From Pectobacterium actinidiae (lineage in GTDB: Bacteria > Pseudomonadota > Gammaproteobacteria > Enterobacterales > Enterobacteriaceae): a DNA stretch of 64,000 bases. The stretch covers positions 2,108,001 to 2,172,000 of the forward strand of contig NZ_JRMH01000001.1 of assembly GCF_000803315.1 (NCBI RefSeq), written 5' to 3'. Below the pieces are notes generated by a model. It was not told the origin of the DNA and did not search any database. It saw only the letters and a list, made by a program, of their open reading frames with translations. A program made the position numbers and the translations under genes. Of the stretch, positions 38,987-47,245 are shown in pieces; positions within the stretch are counted from its first letter, which is position 1, and each line of letters begins with the position of its first letter.

Positions 38987-40276
38987 TCAACCTGGTTTCT
39001 GACTCAACTGAGGCGTCCGAACTTTCCACAATGGGGATAAGACAATCCATATGGCGGCCAGCGCCATCAAGATAGCGGCAAATAAGAGGGATAACCGTAT
39101 ACCCAGAAACGTTCCGCATGCTCCGCCCAGTACTGCACCTAGCGGCGCCAGTCCCCAAACCAGCGTGCGGATACTTGCGTTTATCCGTCCATGAATAGCT
39201 GCGGGAGAAAGGGTATAACGGATCGGAACCTGATGAACGTTATAGATCTGCATGCCAAACCACATGATGGATTGAGAAAGACCTACTGTGATTTCCCCTT
39301 GCAGTAATGGGCAAAGCAGCGCACCGCCGGCGCTGATAATAATGGCGGTGACGAGCACGCGTCCCAGCCCTAGCCATCTTGCGGCGATGCCGGAAAGTAA
39401 TGCTCCCGTCACGCTTCCTACCGCGGCGAAACTGGTCACAATGCCAATTTTCTCTGGTGTGAGTTGGAGGCTTCCTGATAGATAAAGAATGAATAAAGCA
39501 GAGTAGGCGCTATAGAAAAAGATCAGTGTAGCCGTGGCGAACGTGGCTGCGCGAAGGGGGGGAGTATGCAACAAGAATTGTGCACCTTCAATTGCTCCAG
39601 TGAGGATGCGTCTCAATGTACCTGAAGAAGTCGCGCGCGGTGCCTGAGGCGTCGCGTGTGGAGCCATCGACGTGCCGGGCTGCGATCCTGTCGTCACGTA
39701 AGGGAGTAATGCGGTCATCAGCATCAACGCGACTATATTCGCTACAATCGCGGTAGGCGCTGAGAACGTTGCAATCAGCCAACCGGCGAGTGGCAAGCCA
39801 ACAATCATCGCTGCTGATTGTCCTAACTCTAGCCTGCTCTGTGCTTTTACCCACAGCGTATGCGGAACGATGGCAGGCACCCAGGATAGAAATGTGATAT
39901 CCGTAATCACCATGGCGGCGCCAACGAGCGTTGCCGCGGTATAGAGGTGAAACATACTGACATGTCCGTTCCAGAAAACTGCCAGAGGGATCGTTGACAA
40001 CACCAAGGCTATAACCATATTCGCCGCCATCAAAAGTAGCCTGTGTGATACGTTGTCAACCAGTAGTCCGACAAACAACCCTAACAGCAAATAGGGCATA
40101 CGACCGCAGGCGAGTAATATCCCGGTTTCAAACGAATTGGCGTGGTTTAAATGAATAGCGGTGAGTGGGAGCGCGAGTGTTGTTATCTGCGCGCCGGTCA
40201 GGGAGAGAACCTGACCGGACAGAAGAAGATGAAAACCCGCGGGGATCCGCTTTGCCTTGTTTGTTAAATCATGCAT
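38987..40276 (-). CDS. MFS transporter of the accessory cluster
   Basis: A 429-residue major facilitator with about twelve hydrophobic helices, arranged as two six-helix halves with a hydrophilic central loop (about residues 195-225, rich in Pro, Thr and Ala). The layout resembles EntS/MFS_3-type exporters of small secondary metabolites. It lies between the sulfotransferase (21-bp gap) and the acyltransferase (50-bp gap) in one leftward unit, which makes export of the cluster product the natural guess. The start has only a weak AGGG site at 12 bases. Import or drug efflux cannot be excluded. Confidence 0.8.
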   Translation of the reverse strand: MHDLTNKAKRIPAGFHLLLSGQVLSLTGAQITTLALPLTAIHLNHANSFETGILLACGRMPYLLLGLFVGLLVDNVSHRLLLMAANMVIALVLSTIPLAVFWNGHVSMFHLYTAATLVGAAMVITDITFLSWVPAIVPHTLWVKAQSRLELGQSAAMIVGLPLAGWLIATFSAPTAIVANIVALMLMTALLPYVTTGSQPGTSMAPHATPQAPRATSSGTLRRILTGAIEGAQFLLHTPPLRAATFATATLIFFYSAYSALFILYLSGSLQLTPEKIGIVTSFAAVGSVTGALLSGIAARWLGLGRVLVTAIIISAGGALLCPLLQGEITVGLSQSIMWFGMQIYNVHQVPIRYTLSPAAIHGRINASIRTLVWGLAPLGAVLGGACGTFLGIRLSLLFAAILMALAAIWIVLSPLWKVRTPQLSQKPG

Positions 40277-40297
40277 GGCGCGTCGAACCCTGAAAAG

Positions 40298-41233
40298 CTA
40301 GCTGTTTATCGCTAGGCTGTAACCTAAACGTTGTAGTTCTTTTCCTGCAATAAGTTCGAACTTTTCAATTTGCTCTTGGGTAAGATCCTGACGGTAGCGA
40401 CCATTGCGGCCAGTATAAACTGGCTTGCTTGCCGACTCGGCAGAGGGGTGTCCCCAGGGTTTTTCAAAAAGAGAGTGAGCAAGGTCTGAATGGCGTAGTA
40501 AACCGTCATCCCATTCTAATCCAATGAAATCAATCATCTGCTTAATGACGATTTGAGGCGTCATGACCAGATCTTCGTATCTGATTTCTTGATATCGCGC
40601 GTTCGGCGCGGAACGATGCGCGTTGGCTACTATCTCTAACCAGCCGTATGCGGCTTCCTCTATCGTCTGATAGCCCCATTCAGGGACTGTCTTTAAATGA
40701 GAGGCGGCAAGATCGCGTCCATCACGGAGGATATGAATAAAATCTGCGTTAGGCCAGATAGTGGCATAGTCTCTAACATCTTTGATCCTTCTTTGGAGCT
40801 TCAAACCCCAGCGTTTTGCTCCGGTTTGCTGGCGCCGAAGTTCTCCAATTAAATTAATTAGATAGCAACGATCGTCTAAAGAGGTAAGATCGCTGTCACA
40901 CGCGGACATCGCATTGTTTACCAGATTTCTAAGATCGTCGCGGTTCAGACCAAAACGCTCGCATTGAATGATGAAGTGTACGCCGTCAAACCATTCAGGA
41001 TCGATGCTTTCTTTTGTTGCGCCTATCAGCTGTTTCTCGTTGATATCGATAAAATTACATGCGTTTAGAATGTGAGGGCCAAGGTTGACGGGCTCTGTAA
41101 AATCGAGTTCGGGCCCAACGACCAGATCGGAGTGAGAATCAAGAATTACGCTGAGCAGCGTGGTGCCTGAACGGTTTTCTCCGCCTAAGAGAACCGGGTT
41201 GGAGGTCAATACATGAGATTTACAGTCAGCCAT
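40298..41233 (-). CDS. PAPS-dependent sulfotransferase family protein
   Basis: A 311-residue protein with the two PAPS-binding signatures: the 5'-phosphosulfate loop GGENRSGTTLLS (about residues 17-28) and the 3'-phosphate block ILRDGRDLAASHL (about 170-182), followed by RYEDLV. These mark Sulfotransfer_1/3 enzymes, which move sulfate from PAPS to a hydroxyl or amine of a small molecule or glycan. The frame is open to a TTG at 41281, but that lies inside an ERIC repeat; ATG 41233 has AAGGA 6 bases upstream and is the start. First gene of the leftward unit. The acceptor is unknown; trehalose derivatives are suggested by the divergent neighbours. Confidence 0.8.
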   Translation of the reverse strand: MADCKSHVLTSNPVLLGGENRSGTTLLSVILDSHSDLVVGPELDFTEPVNLGPHILNACNFIDINEKQLIGATKESIDPEWFDGVHFIIQCERFGLNRDDLRNLVNNAMSACDSDLTSLDDRCYLINLIGELRRQQTGAKRWGLKLQRRIKDVRDYATIWPNADFIHILRDGRDLAASHLKTVPEWGYQTIEEAAYGWLEIVANAHRSAPNARYQEIRYEDLVMTPQIVIKQMIDFIGLEWDDGLLRHSDLAHSLFEKPWGHPSAESASKPVYTGRNGRYRQDLTQEQIEKFELIAGKELQRLGYSLAINS

Positions 41234-41262
41234 AACATATCCTTTTGTTATTAAACAGTATT

Positions 41263-41500
41263 TATACCCGACATACTTCAAGCTGCTTGTGCGTTGGCAA
41301 TACTCGGCTCATCTCTGAGCCTCGCCCTGAAGAGCCGCCACAAGCGGCGTTCAAATTGGCTTAGCCAATTTGTCGTTACTCACCTCAGCCACTTACCTGA
41401 GTAAGCTCCTGGGGATGAAATATCAGACATCCTGTCCCAACGCATAGCGTTGTTCAGACGCTAACGTTTTGTCACGCAACTCGAATTATTCAGGGGATAT
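41263..41500. repeat. ERIC element enlarged by internal insertions (238 bp)
   Basis: Both ERIC ends are present (tatacccgacatacttcaa at left, cgaattattcaggggatat at right), as is the core gtaagctcctgggga. Compared with the 127-bp copy at 9876, about 75 bp are inserted at about 41299-41373 and about 35 bp near 41425-41465. The first insertion carries its own small inverted repeats (gccgccacaagcggc; aaattggcttagccaattt). It lies 30 bp upstream of the sulfotransferase. Confidence 0.85.
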
Positions 41501-42015
41501 CAATATTCTCAGTGTTCCATATTTTGGAAAAATAATTCCCCCCTGAATAACCATTAATATGGTTTGAAAATAATTAGCAATGTCAGTTTTAATTTCCCTT
41601 TCGTCATCTCCATAGCAATGTGAAAAATTTCTATCATTTGTTATTTGACAGGTCAATATATAATTTATTGTTAATTTATGTTGAAATTTTTCTTAAGGAG
41701 GTTAAATAATAATTACGCGATGTGACGGGTAGGTTGGCAACATTCAGTGATAAATAATAGCTTGTTAATTATTTTTCACTCTATTTTTAATTCATAACTT
41801 CATGATATTAATGGCTTTTAATGATATTAAAAACAAGTGAATTTGAGAGTGGTGTGCATGTATTTGTCAAATAGCATTTTATTATGGTTCGATTGGGTTG
41901 ATTAATATAATTATATTAATGCGTTACGTTGATGGTTATAGGCAGTGTCTGTGTATTGGCTAGGTGAAAATAGATGTAGCAAAAGGGACGTCATTATCTC
42001 AGCGAGGAGTAAAAT
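41501..42015. other. AT-rich control region between the two halves of the accessory cluster
   Basis: About 515 bp without a coding frame, markedly AT-rich, between divergent transcription units. It contains ttgaca at 41645-41650, runs of T and A, and an isolated AAGGAGG at about 41695 with no ORF behind it. The composition suits H-NS silencing and regulated promoters. No operator could be named. Confidence 0.5.
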
Positions 42016-42789
42016 ATGTCTTTTACCGATGAGCTAGCAAGCATTAGGCCGGATAAACACGCATTTTTCTTTGATATCGACGGAACGCTGGCCGACATTT
42101 GTCAGCGCCCGGAACAGGTAAAAATACCCTCCGAGCGTTTGCGCTTGCTGACACGACTTTCATTTATGAGTGGGGCGATGGCGGTGATATCCGGGCGCAG
42201 CATGGTGGATATTGACCAGCTATTATCCCCTCTTAAATGTCCGGCGGCGGCGGTACACGGCGCTCAAAAGCGGTATGCCTGTGGAACGCTTTGGCAATCT
42301 GAAACGTATTTACCGAAAAAACTGCTTCAGCAGTTACGCTTGCTGGCTGCGGATTTCCCCGGGGTTTGTCTGGAAAAAAAAGCCCAAATTGCCATGACGA
42401 TACATTTTCGCGCCTGTCCTGAGAGCGGGGATGACGTGCGGATGAGGGTGAAGCGTTTAATTGCAGACTATCCGCAATTTGCGTTGCAACCTGGTAAGGA
42501 AGTCGTTGAAATTAAACCTCGCGAGGTTGATAAAGGCGCTGCACTGCATGAGTTTATGGGACAGCCGCCTTTTCTCGGTAGAATCCCCGTTTTTGTCGGT
42601 GACGACTTACCTGATGAGGTCGGATTTTCGGCTGCTCAGACGCTGGGTGGTATTGGCATCAAAGTGGGTCAAGGGGAAACGTGCGCAAGTCATCGACTGG
42701 CCAGCCCCGAAAGCGTTGAAAATTGGCTCCGCCACGTTACTTCTGAGCCAAATTCTCCCTTATCGCATAAGGGAGGCTACCCACAATGA
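42016..42789 (+). CDS. otsB: Trehalose-6-phosphate phosphatase OtsB
   Basis: A 257-residue HAD phosphatase. Motif I FFFDIDGTLADI gives nucleophile Asp20 and acid/base Asp22; ISGR near residue 58 is motif II; and PVFVGDDLPDEVGF near 193-206 is the acidic motif IV of trehalose phosphatases. It removes phosphate from trehalose-6-phosphate. ATG 42016 follows GAGGAG. The stop overlaps the otsA start (ATGA), the same otsB-otsA order and coupling as in E. coli. It may be the ordinary osmoprotectant gene or serve the adjoining cluster; the downstream dehydrogenase and aminotransferase share its strand. Confidence 0.93.
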   Translation: MSFTDELASIRPDKHAFFFDIDGTLADICQRPEQVKIPSERLRLLTRLSFMSGAMAVISGRSMVDIDQLLSPLKCPAAAVHGAQKRYACGTLWQSETYLPKKLLQQLRLLAADFPGVCLEKKAQIAMTIHFRACPESGDDVRMRVKRLIADYPQFALQPGKEVVEIKPREVDKGAALHEFMGQPPFLGRIPVFVGDDLPDEVGFSAAQTLGGIGIKVGQGETCASHRLASPESVENWLRHVTSEPNSPLSHKGGYPQ

Positions 42790-44180
42790 ATCGCCTGATT
42801 GTTGTTTCCAATCGCGTCGCCTCTCCAGCAAAAAATGGCTGTCCCGGTGGTCTCGCTAGCGGTCTACTGGATGCGCTACGTCAGATTGGTGGGCTTTGGT
42901 TTGGCTGGAATGGGGAAATCAAAGATGATGCTGGCGAATTATCCATCCAGGAAGAGGGGGAGATCACGTTTGTCACGACGAGTCTCACCCGTCAGCAGTT
43001 CCAGCAGTACTATTGCGGTTTTGCAAATAGCATGTTGTGGCCTGTTTTTCACTATCGTACTGATATAGCTAATTATAATAGCAATGACTACGCGGGATAT
43101 TGTCAGGTTAATACATTATTAGCCCAAAAATTAATTCCCTTATTGCGTCCAGATGATTTGTTATGGGTGCAGGACTATCATCTCATCCCCTTTGCTAATT
43201 CGTGTCGTCAGTTGGGAGTGCGCAACCGTATCGGTTTTTTTCTGCACACGCCTTTTCCCTGTGCGGAGATAGCAAGAACGATTCCCCCACACCACGATCT
43301 GTTTGGCTACTTAGCCGATTACGATCTGGTGGGATTCCAGACAGAAACCGATCATCAGGCGTTTCTGGATTATGCTCGTCGTTTCAATGTCAATCAGGGT
43401 GTACCTCCTACGGGGGTTTATCCTATCGGCATTGCGCCTGACGCGGTGACGAAGATGGCAGAGGATCATCAGCAAAATGCGATCCTGAAGGGGCATTCAC
43501 ACCAAGCGCCAGAGACTCAGGTGATTTTTGGCGTTGACAGGCTTGATTACTCCAAAGGACTCCCTGAGCGTTTTCAAGGCTATGAACGTTTTTTGGAGAC
43601 GTATCCTGATTATCGACGCCAGGTACAGTTTGTCCAAATGGCGGCGGCTACACGAGAAGATCTTACCTGCTATCGCCGAATCCATCAGCAGCTCAACGCC
43701 GAGGTTGGCCGAATTAATGGGTGCTTCGGTGATGTTGACTGGCTCCCGCTGAATTATTTAAACCAAAGCTGTTCACGCGCCTGCCTTGCAGGGTTAATGC
43801 GTCAGGCTCGTGTCGGTCTGGTGACGCCATTGCGTGATGGTATGAATCTCGTCGCCAAAGAGTATGTTGCCGCCCAAGATGCTGATAACCCTGGAGTATT
43901 GATTCTTTCCTGCTTTGCCGGTGCGGCTCAGGAACTCGATGCCGCACTCATGGTGAATCCACATGATGCCGATGAGGTCGCGATGGCGTTAGACCGCGCA
44001 TTGACGATGTCTTTGTCAGAACGAAAAGCCCGACATCGGGCAATGATGCAAGTGTTAAATAAGAACACGATCGCTGATTGGTATGGAACGTTTCTCACTG
44101 ATTTACGGAAGGTCAGACCGACTAACACGCCGCTGCGCGAGCGACTCGGTGCATTCGCCGGCGATGCTGCGCATCTGTAG
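42786..44180 (+). CDS. otsA: Trehalose-6-phosphate synthase OtsA
   Basis: A 464-residue GT20 glycosyltransferase that joins UDP-glucose and glucose-6-phosphate. Residues used by E. coli OtsA are visible: the GG loop (Gly21/Gly22), the DYH motif near 127, FFLHTPFP with the catalytic-region His near 152, DRLDYSKGLPER with the phosphate-binding Arg and Lys near 260, and RDGMNLVAKE near 355. E. coli HDYH reads QDYH here, as in several other bacterial enzymes. With these intact, a normal trehalose-phosphate synthase is more likely than a pseudoglycosyltransferase. Overlaps otsB; the next gene starts 119 bp further on. Confidence 0.92.
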   Translation: MNRLIVVSNRVASPAKNGCPGGLASGLLDALRQIGGLWFGWNGEIKDDAGELSIQEEGEITFVTTSLTRQQFQQYYCGFANSMLWPVFHYRTDIANYNSNDYAGYCQVNTLLAQKLIPLLRPDDLLWVQDYHLIPFANSCRQLGVRNRIGFFLHTPFPCAEIARTIPPHHDLFGYLADYDLVGFQTETDHQAFLDYARRFNVNQGVPPTGVYPIGIAPDAVTKMAEDHQQNAILKGHSHQAPETQVIFGVDRLDYSKGLPERFQGYERFLETYPDYRRQVQFVQMAAATREDLTCYRRIHQQLNAEVGRINGCFGDVDWLPLNYLNQSCSRACLAGLMRQARVGLVTPLRDGMNLVAKEYVAAQDADNPGVLILSCFAGAAQELDAALMVNPHDADEVAMALDRALTMSLSERKARHRAMMQVLNKNTIADWYGTFLTDLRKVRPTNTPLRERLGAFAGDAAHL

Positions 44181-44299
44181 TCATTGAAAAAGGTTTAATT
44201 ATTACTGGTCGTGGTGAATAACCAGGCAGTCATTACGTTAACCATCGCGATCGTATTGGGCCAGTTGGTGGCAGGCCTATTGAAAAAGGAGCAAATATT

Positions 44300-45775
44300 G
44301 TGACGATAATTCAGCACATCGCCGCCTATCAGGGACGATTCGACCAATTCGACGCTGTCGTAGTGGGTTCTGGCCCTTCAGGCTCAATGGTTGCCAGAAC
44401 ATTAGCTGAGAAAGGCAAACATGTTCTCATTTTGGAACTTGGTGCGCATGCGCCGCCGGGCGCAGTGCTTACCACGCATCAATCCGTATTTAGCCGAGCC
44501 ATAACGGAAGACCATATTGCAGACGGTAATCCGTGGACGGCGTGCTGCGTCGGTGGGGGAATGCAGTTCTATTCCGCGATTACTTTTCGTTATCGTGATG
44601 CAGATATGCACGCGAGTCGCTATTTGAACTCCGATATGGAAATGGATTGGCCGATCGGGCTTCAGGACCTGAATGAGCATTATGACTATGTCGAAACGCT
44701 GATGGGAATCACTGAAATGGGGCGCTATCCCGTCAGCGCTCGCGGCATCAAGATAGCCGCGGCAATGTCCGTATTGGACTATCAACCTAAGAATATGCCG
44801 CTCGCTATCCTTCAACCCGGCAAAGACGGAGGATGCAGCTATTGTGCTGCCTGCGATAGCCGCTCTTGCCCAGTAGGGGCGAAGGCCTCGGTTTTCACAC
44901 GCTCGGTGCTCGACGATACCTCGTTGAAGGGCAGCATTACGCTGTTGTACGGCTGTGTAGTCAAAAAAATCGTCCTGGACAAACAGGGGCATGCGGGTTC
45001 AGTCGAATGTTATATCCCTTTCTCCTCTCAACACTTAAGCGTGCCGGTCGAGAACGTCATTTGCTGCGGCAATGCAATCCAATCAAGTGCGTTGCTCATG
45101 CGCTCTAAGTCCCACTATGCGCCCCAGGGTATTGGCAATGATTACGATCTGGTTGGAAGGGGACTGTCATTTAAAATCAGTGGCTATTCAATTGGTTCCA
45201 ATCCGCTGTGGATGCAACAAGCCGATTTAGGGGCGCCCCATCAGGGTGCGCCAGCGACAGTCTATACCGATGCGTTCTATCAGGCTCCAGACGTGCCTAC
45301 TGGCATGGGGGGACTGATTTATGAGGCGGCTTCGCCTTTCCCAGAAAAAAATATTGGTCATTTGCGCATCCACTACCTTGCCGGAGAAGAGGCCTGGTCG
45401 CATAACCGTATTTCACTGGATGATGAAGAAGATGTCTTTGGTAATCCATTAATCAGATTCCACTATAAAAATACTGAAAATGATCAAGCCCGTTTTGCAT
45501 TTTTAGCCGATCGGGCTGACGACATATTACGTCAGGCTGGCGCAACATCCATTGAACGTGAAGTTCCGCAGTACAGAAAAGGCAGTTCGCACCTGCATGG
45601 CACGGCTCGTGCTGGAAAAAATCCTGCGCGTTCAGTTGTCGATCTCGTCGGCAAGGTGCATGGCTATGACAACATTTACGTTATGGATGCGTCCGTAATG
45701 AATTTTGCGGGTAACTGGAATCCAACGCACACCATCATGGCTAACGCACGCAGAATGGCAATCGCACTGGATTAA
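44300..45775 (+). CDS. GMC-family FAD sugar dehydrogenase
   Basis: A 491-residue glucose-methanol-choline oxidoreductase. The FAD-binding GSGPSG is at residues 23-28 with the following ELG acidic contact, and the catalytic pair is HLHGT near residue 433 and GNWNPTHT near 471. Between them, near residues 180-195, is CX2CX2CX4CPVGAK, a cysteine cluster found in some GMC sugar and alcohol dehydrogenases. Members oxidise sugar hydroxyls, including C3 of glucosides and, in aminoglycoside pathways, C6'. GTG start after AAGGAG. The gene lies after otsBA and 19 bp before an aminotransferase, so a keto-trehalose product is a sensible guess, not shown. Confidence 0.85.
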   Translation: MTIIQHIAAYQGRFDQFDAVVVGSGPSGSMVARTLAEKGKHVLILELGAHAPPGAVLTTHQSVFSRAITEDHIADGNPWTACCVGGGMQFYSAITFRYRDADMHASRYLNSDMEMDWPIGLQDLNEHYDYVETLMGITEMGRYPVSARGIKIAAAMSVLDYQPKNMPLAILQPGKDGGCSYCAACDSRSCPVGAKASVFTRSVLDDTSLKGSITLLYGCVVKKIVLDKQGHAGSVECYIPFSSQHLSVPVENVICCGNAIQSSALLMRSKSHYAPQGIGNDYDLVGRGLSFKISGYSIGSNPLWMQQADLGAPHQGAPATVYTDAFYQAPDVPTGMGGLIYEAASPFPEKNIGHLRIHYLAGEEAWSHNRISLDDEEDVFGNPLIRFHYKNTENDQARFAFLADRADDILRQAGATSIEREVPQYRKGSSHLHGTARAGKNPARSVVDLVGKVHGYDNIYVMDASVMNFAGNWNPTHTIMANARRMAIALD

Positions 45776-45794
45776 GGTGAAGAGGGAAATAATC

Positions 45795-47105
45795 ATGGAG
45801 CACACTGAAATGGATAATAAACATCTGCTATTGAGAGCAATGTCGTCAACAGCGGCAAAGCAGTATGACGTAGAAGCGCGTCCCCCGTTTGTCGTCAATA
45901 GTGCACAAGGGGCGTGGTTAAAGGACTGCGATGAGCGCGCTATTTTGGATATGACATCGTCTAATGGCACGACGCTGTTTGGCTATCGGCGGGAGGATAT
46001 CGATAACGCCGTAATCGAGCAACTCACCCAGAGAGGGACGATATTTCCGACCACGCTGTCTCCGCAGCGTATTGAACTGGCAGAGCGTCTTATCGACCGC
46101 TATCCGGCGGCAGAAAAAGCTGTTTTCTTCCGTACCGGGTCGGATGGAACGTCTGCGGCGATAAGGATGGCGCGAGCTTATACTGGGAAACGTATTATTT
46201 TATCCAGTGGGTATCATGGATGGCACGACTGGCATCGTCTTTTCGGCAAAGCCTGTTTCGATAAACAGACGGAAGTTTTTCATTTTGGCTACAACTTATC
46301 CGCGTTATCACAACTGTTGGAACATGCCAGAGACTGTATCGCGGGCGTTATTGTGACGCCAGAGCCTGGCTGGTATGACGAGAGCCATTTTCAGGCAATG
46401 TATCAACTGTGTAAACAGGCCGGCGTTCCATTCATATTAGACGAAGTGATGTCGGGTCTGCGCTACGGCGCAGCCGGTCTGAATGGCGCAGGTGTGTCCG
46501 CTGATTTGGTGGTCATCAGTAAAGGGTTAGCCAACGGTCATGCGCTTTCTTGCGTGGCGGGAAAGGCGGATATCATCAATGCCTATGATGCCGCAGGCTT
46601 GGCTGGAACTTACAATAAGGAAGTCACGCCGATGGCGGCCGCCCTTACCGTGTTACGTATCCTTGAAGAGGAAAAACCTCACGAGACGGCCTGTGCGGTG
46701 GGGGCTGAGCTGATGCAGGGGATGCAAAACGCGGCGGATAAAATCGGTTTCCCGCTGTGGGTCACTGGTGCCCCGTTGATGTTCAAAACGGTATTTTCCA
46801 GCGCGGCGCTTGCAGATGCTGTCACCGCGTCTTGCTTTTCCTCCGGCTTGTTTTTGGAGTGTGGCGGTACCCATATGATCAATTTCGCATTCGGTGCACA
46901 GGAACGGGATTATGCGATTGACTGTTTTGCACAAGCACTGAAGGAGGTGAGTTCATCTGGATTGGCTGACGATGTCATTGATCGCAAGATTACCGAATCT
47001 CAACGTAAAATGTACGCCCGTGATGCATTTGGCGCAGCATTTGAGGAAGACGAAGACATCACGCATCAAATCGCAGAGGCGCTAGGATACCTTGGCTTGC
47101 GTTAG
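45795..47105 (+). CDS. Class III PLP aminotransferase (glutamate-1-semialdehyde-aminomutase-like)
   Basis: A 436-residue PLP enzyme. Features of the class are the RTGSDGTSAAIRMAR phosphate-cup region near residue 115, GYHGWHDWH near 140, FILDEVMSG with the PLP-pyridine Asp near 215, and ISKGLANG with the Schiff-base Lys near 241. Class III transaminases of this branch act on sugars in aminoglycoside formation (6'-amination in neomycin and butirosin). ATG 45795 has AGAGGG 9 bases upstream; the frame opens earlier only inside the dehydrogenase gene. It would place an amino group on the ketone made by the preceding enzyme. A hairpin follows. Confidence 0.85.
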   Translation: MEHTEMDNKHLLLRAMSSTAAKQYDVEARPPFVVNSAQGAWLKDCDERAILDMTSSNGTTLFGYRREDIDNAVIEQLTQRGTIFPTTLSPQRIELAERLIDRYPAAEKAVFFRTGSDGTSAAIRMARAYTGKRIILSSGYHGWHDWHRLFGKACFDKQTEVFHFGYNLSALSQLLEHARDCIAGVIVTPEPGWYDESHFQAMYQLCKQAGVPFILDEVMSGLRYGAAGLNGAGVSADLVVISKGLANGHALSCVAGKADIINAYDAAGLAGTYNKEVTPMAAALTVLRILEEEKPHETACAVGAELMQGMQNAADKIGFPLWVTGAPLMFKTVFSSAALADAVTASCFSSGLFLECGGTHMINFAFGAQERDYAIDCFAQALKEVSSSGLADDVIDRKITESQRKMYARDAFGAAFEEDEDITHQIAEALGYLGLR

Positions 47106-47159
47106 GCATACCGCGCTTTTCTCGCGCATAACTATATAGAGAAGTGTCATTCTAGAGAG

Positions 47160-47197
47160 GTGTCATTCCCACATCGCGTTAGGAAAGGGAATGACAC
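47160..47197. terminator. Hairpin between the aminotransferase and the aldolase gene
   Basis: A perfect 11-bp inverted repeat gtgtcattccc/gggaatgacac with a 16-base loop, placed between convergent genes at the boundary of the two accessory blocks. Only a weak T-run follows. Confidence 0.6.
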
Positions 47198-47245
47198 ATC
47201 CCTGTTTTCGTCATACTTCGTCTAACCTGCCTGACGTTTACTCAT

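Noticed and set aside
38937..39158. N-terminal extension of the acyltransferase by 74 codons
   Set aside because: It overlaps the end of the MFS gene, has no homology-like content and the internal ATG has a proper ribosome-binding site.
41234..41281. TTG start of the sulfotransferase 16 codons upstream
   Set aside because: That start lies inside the ERIC repeat, and the ATG at 41233 has a clear AAGGA site.
42786..44180. OtsA as a validamycin-type pseudoglycosyltransferase
   Set aside because: The trehalose-synthase active-site residues appear intact and OtsB is coupled, so the ordinary reaction is more likely.
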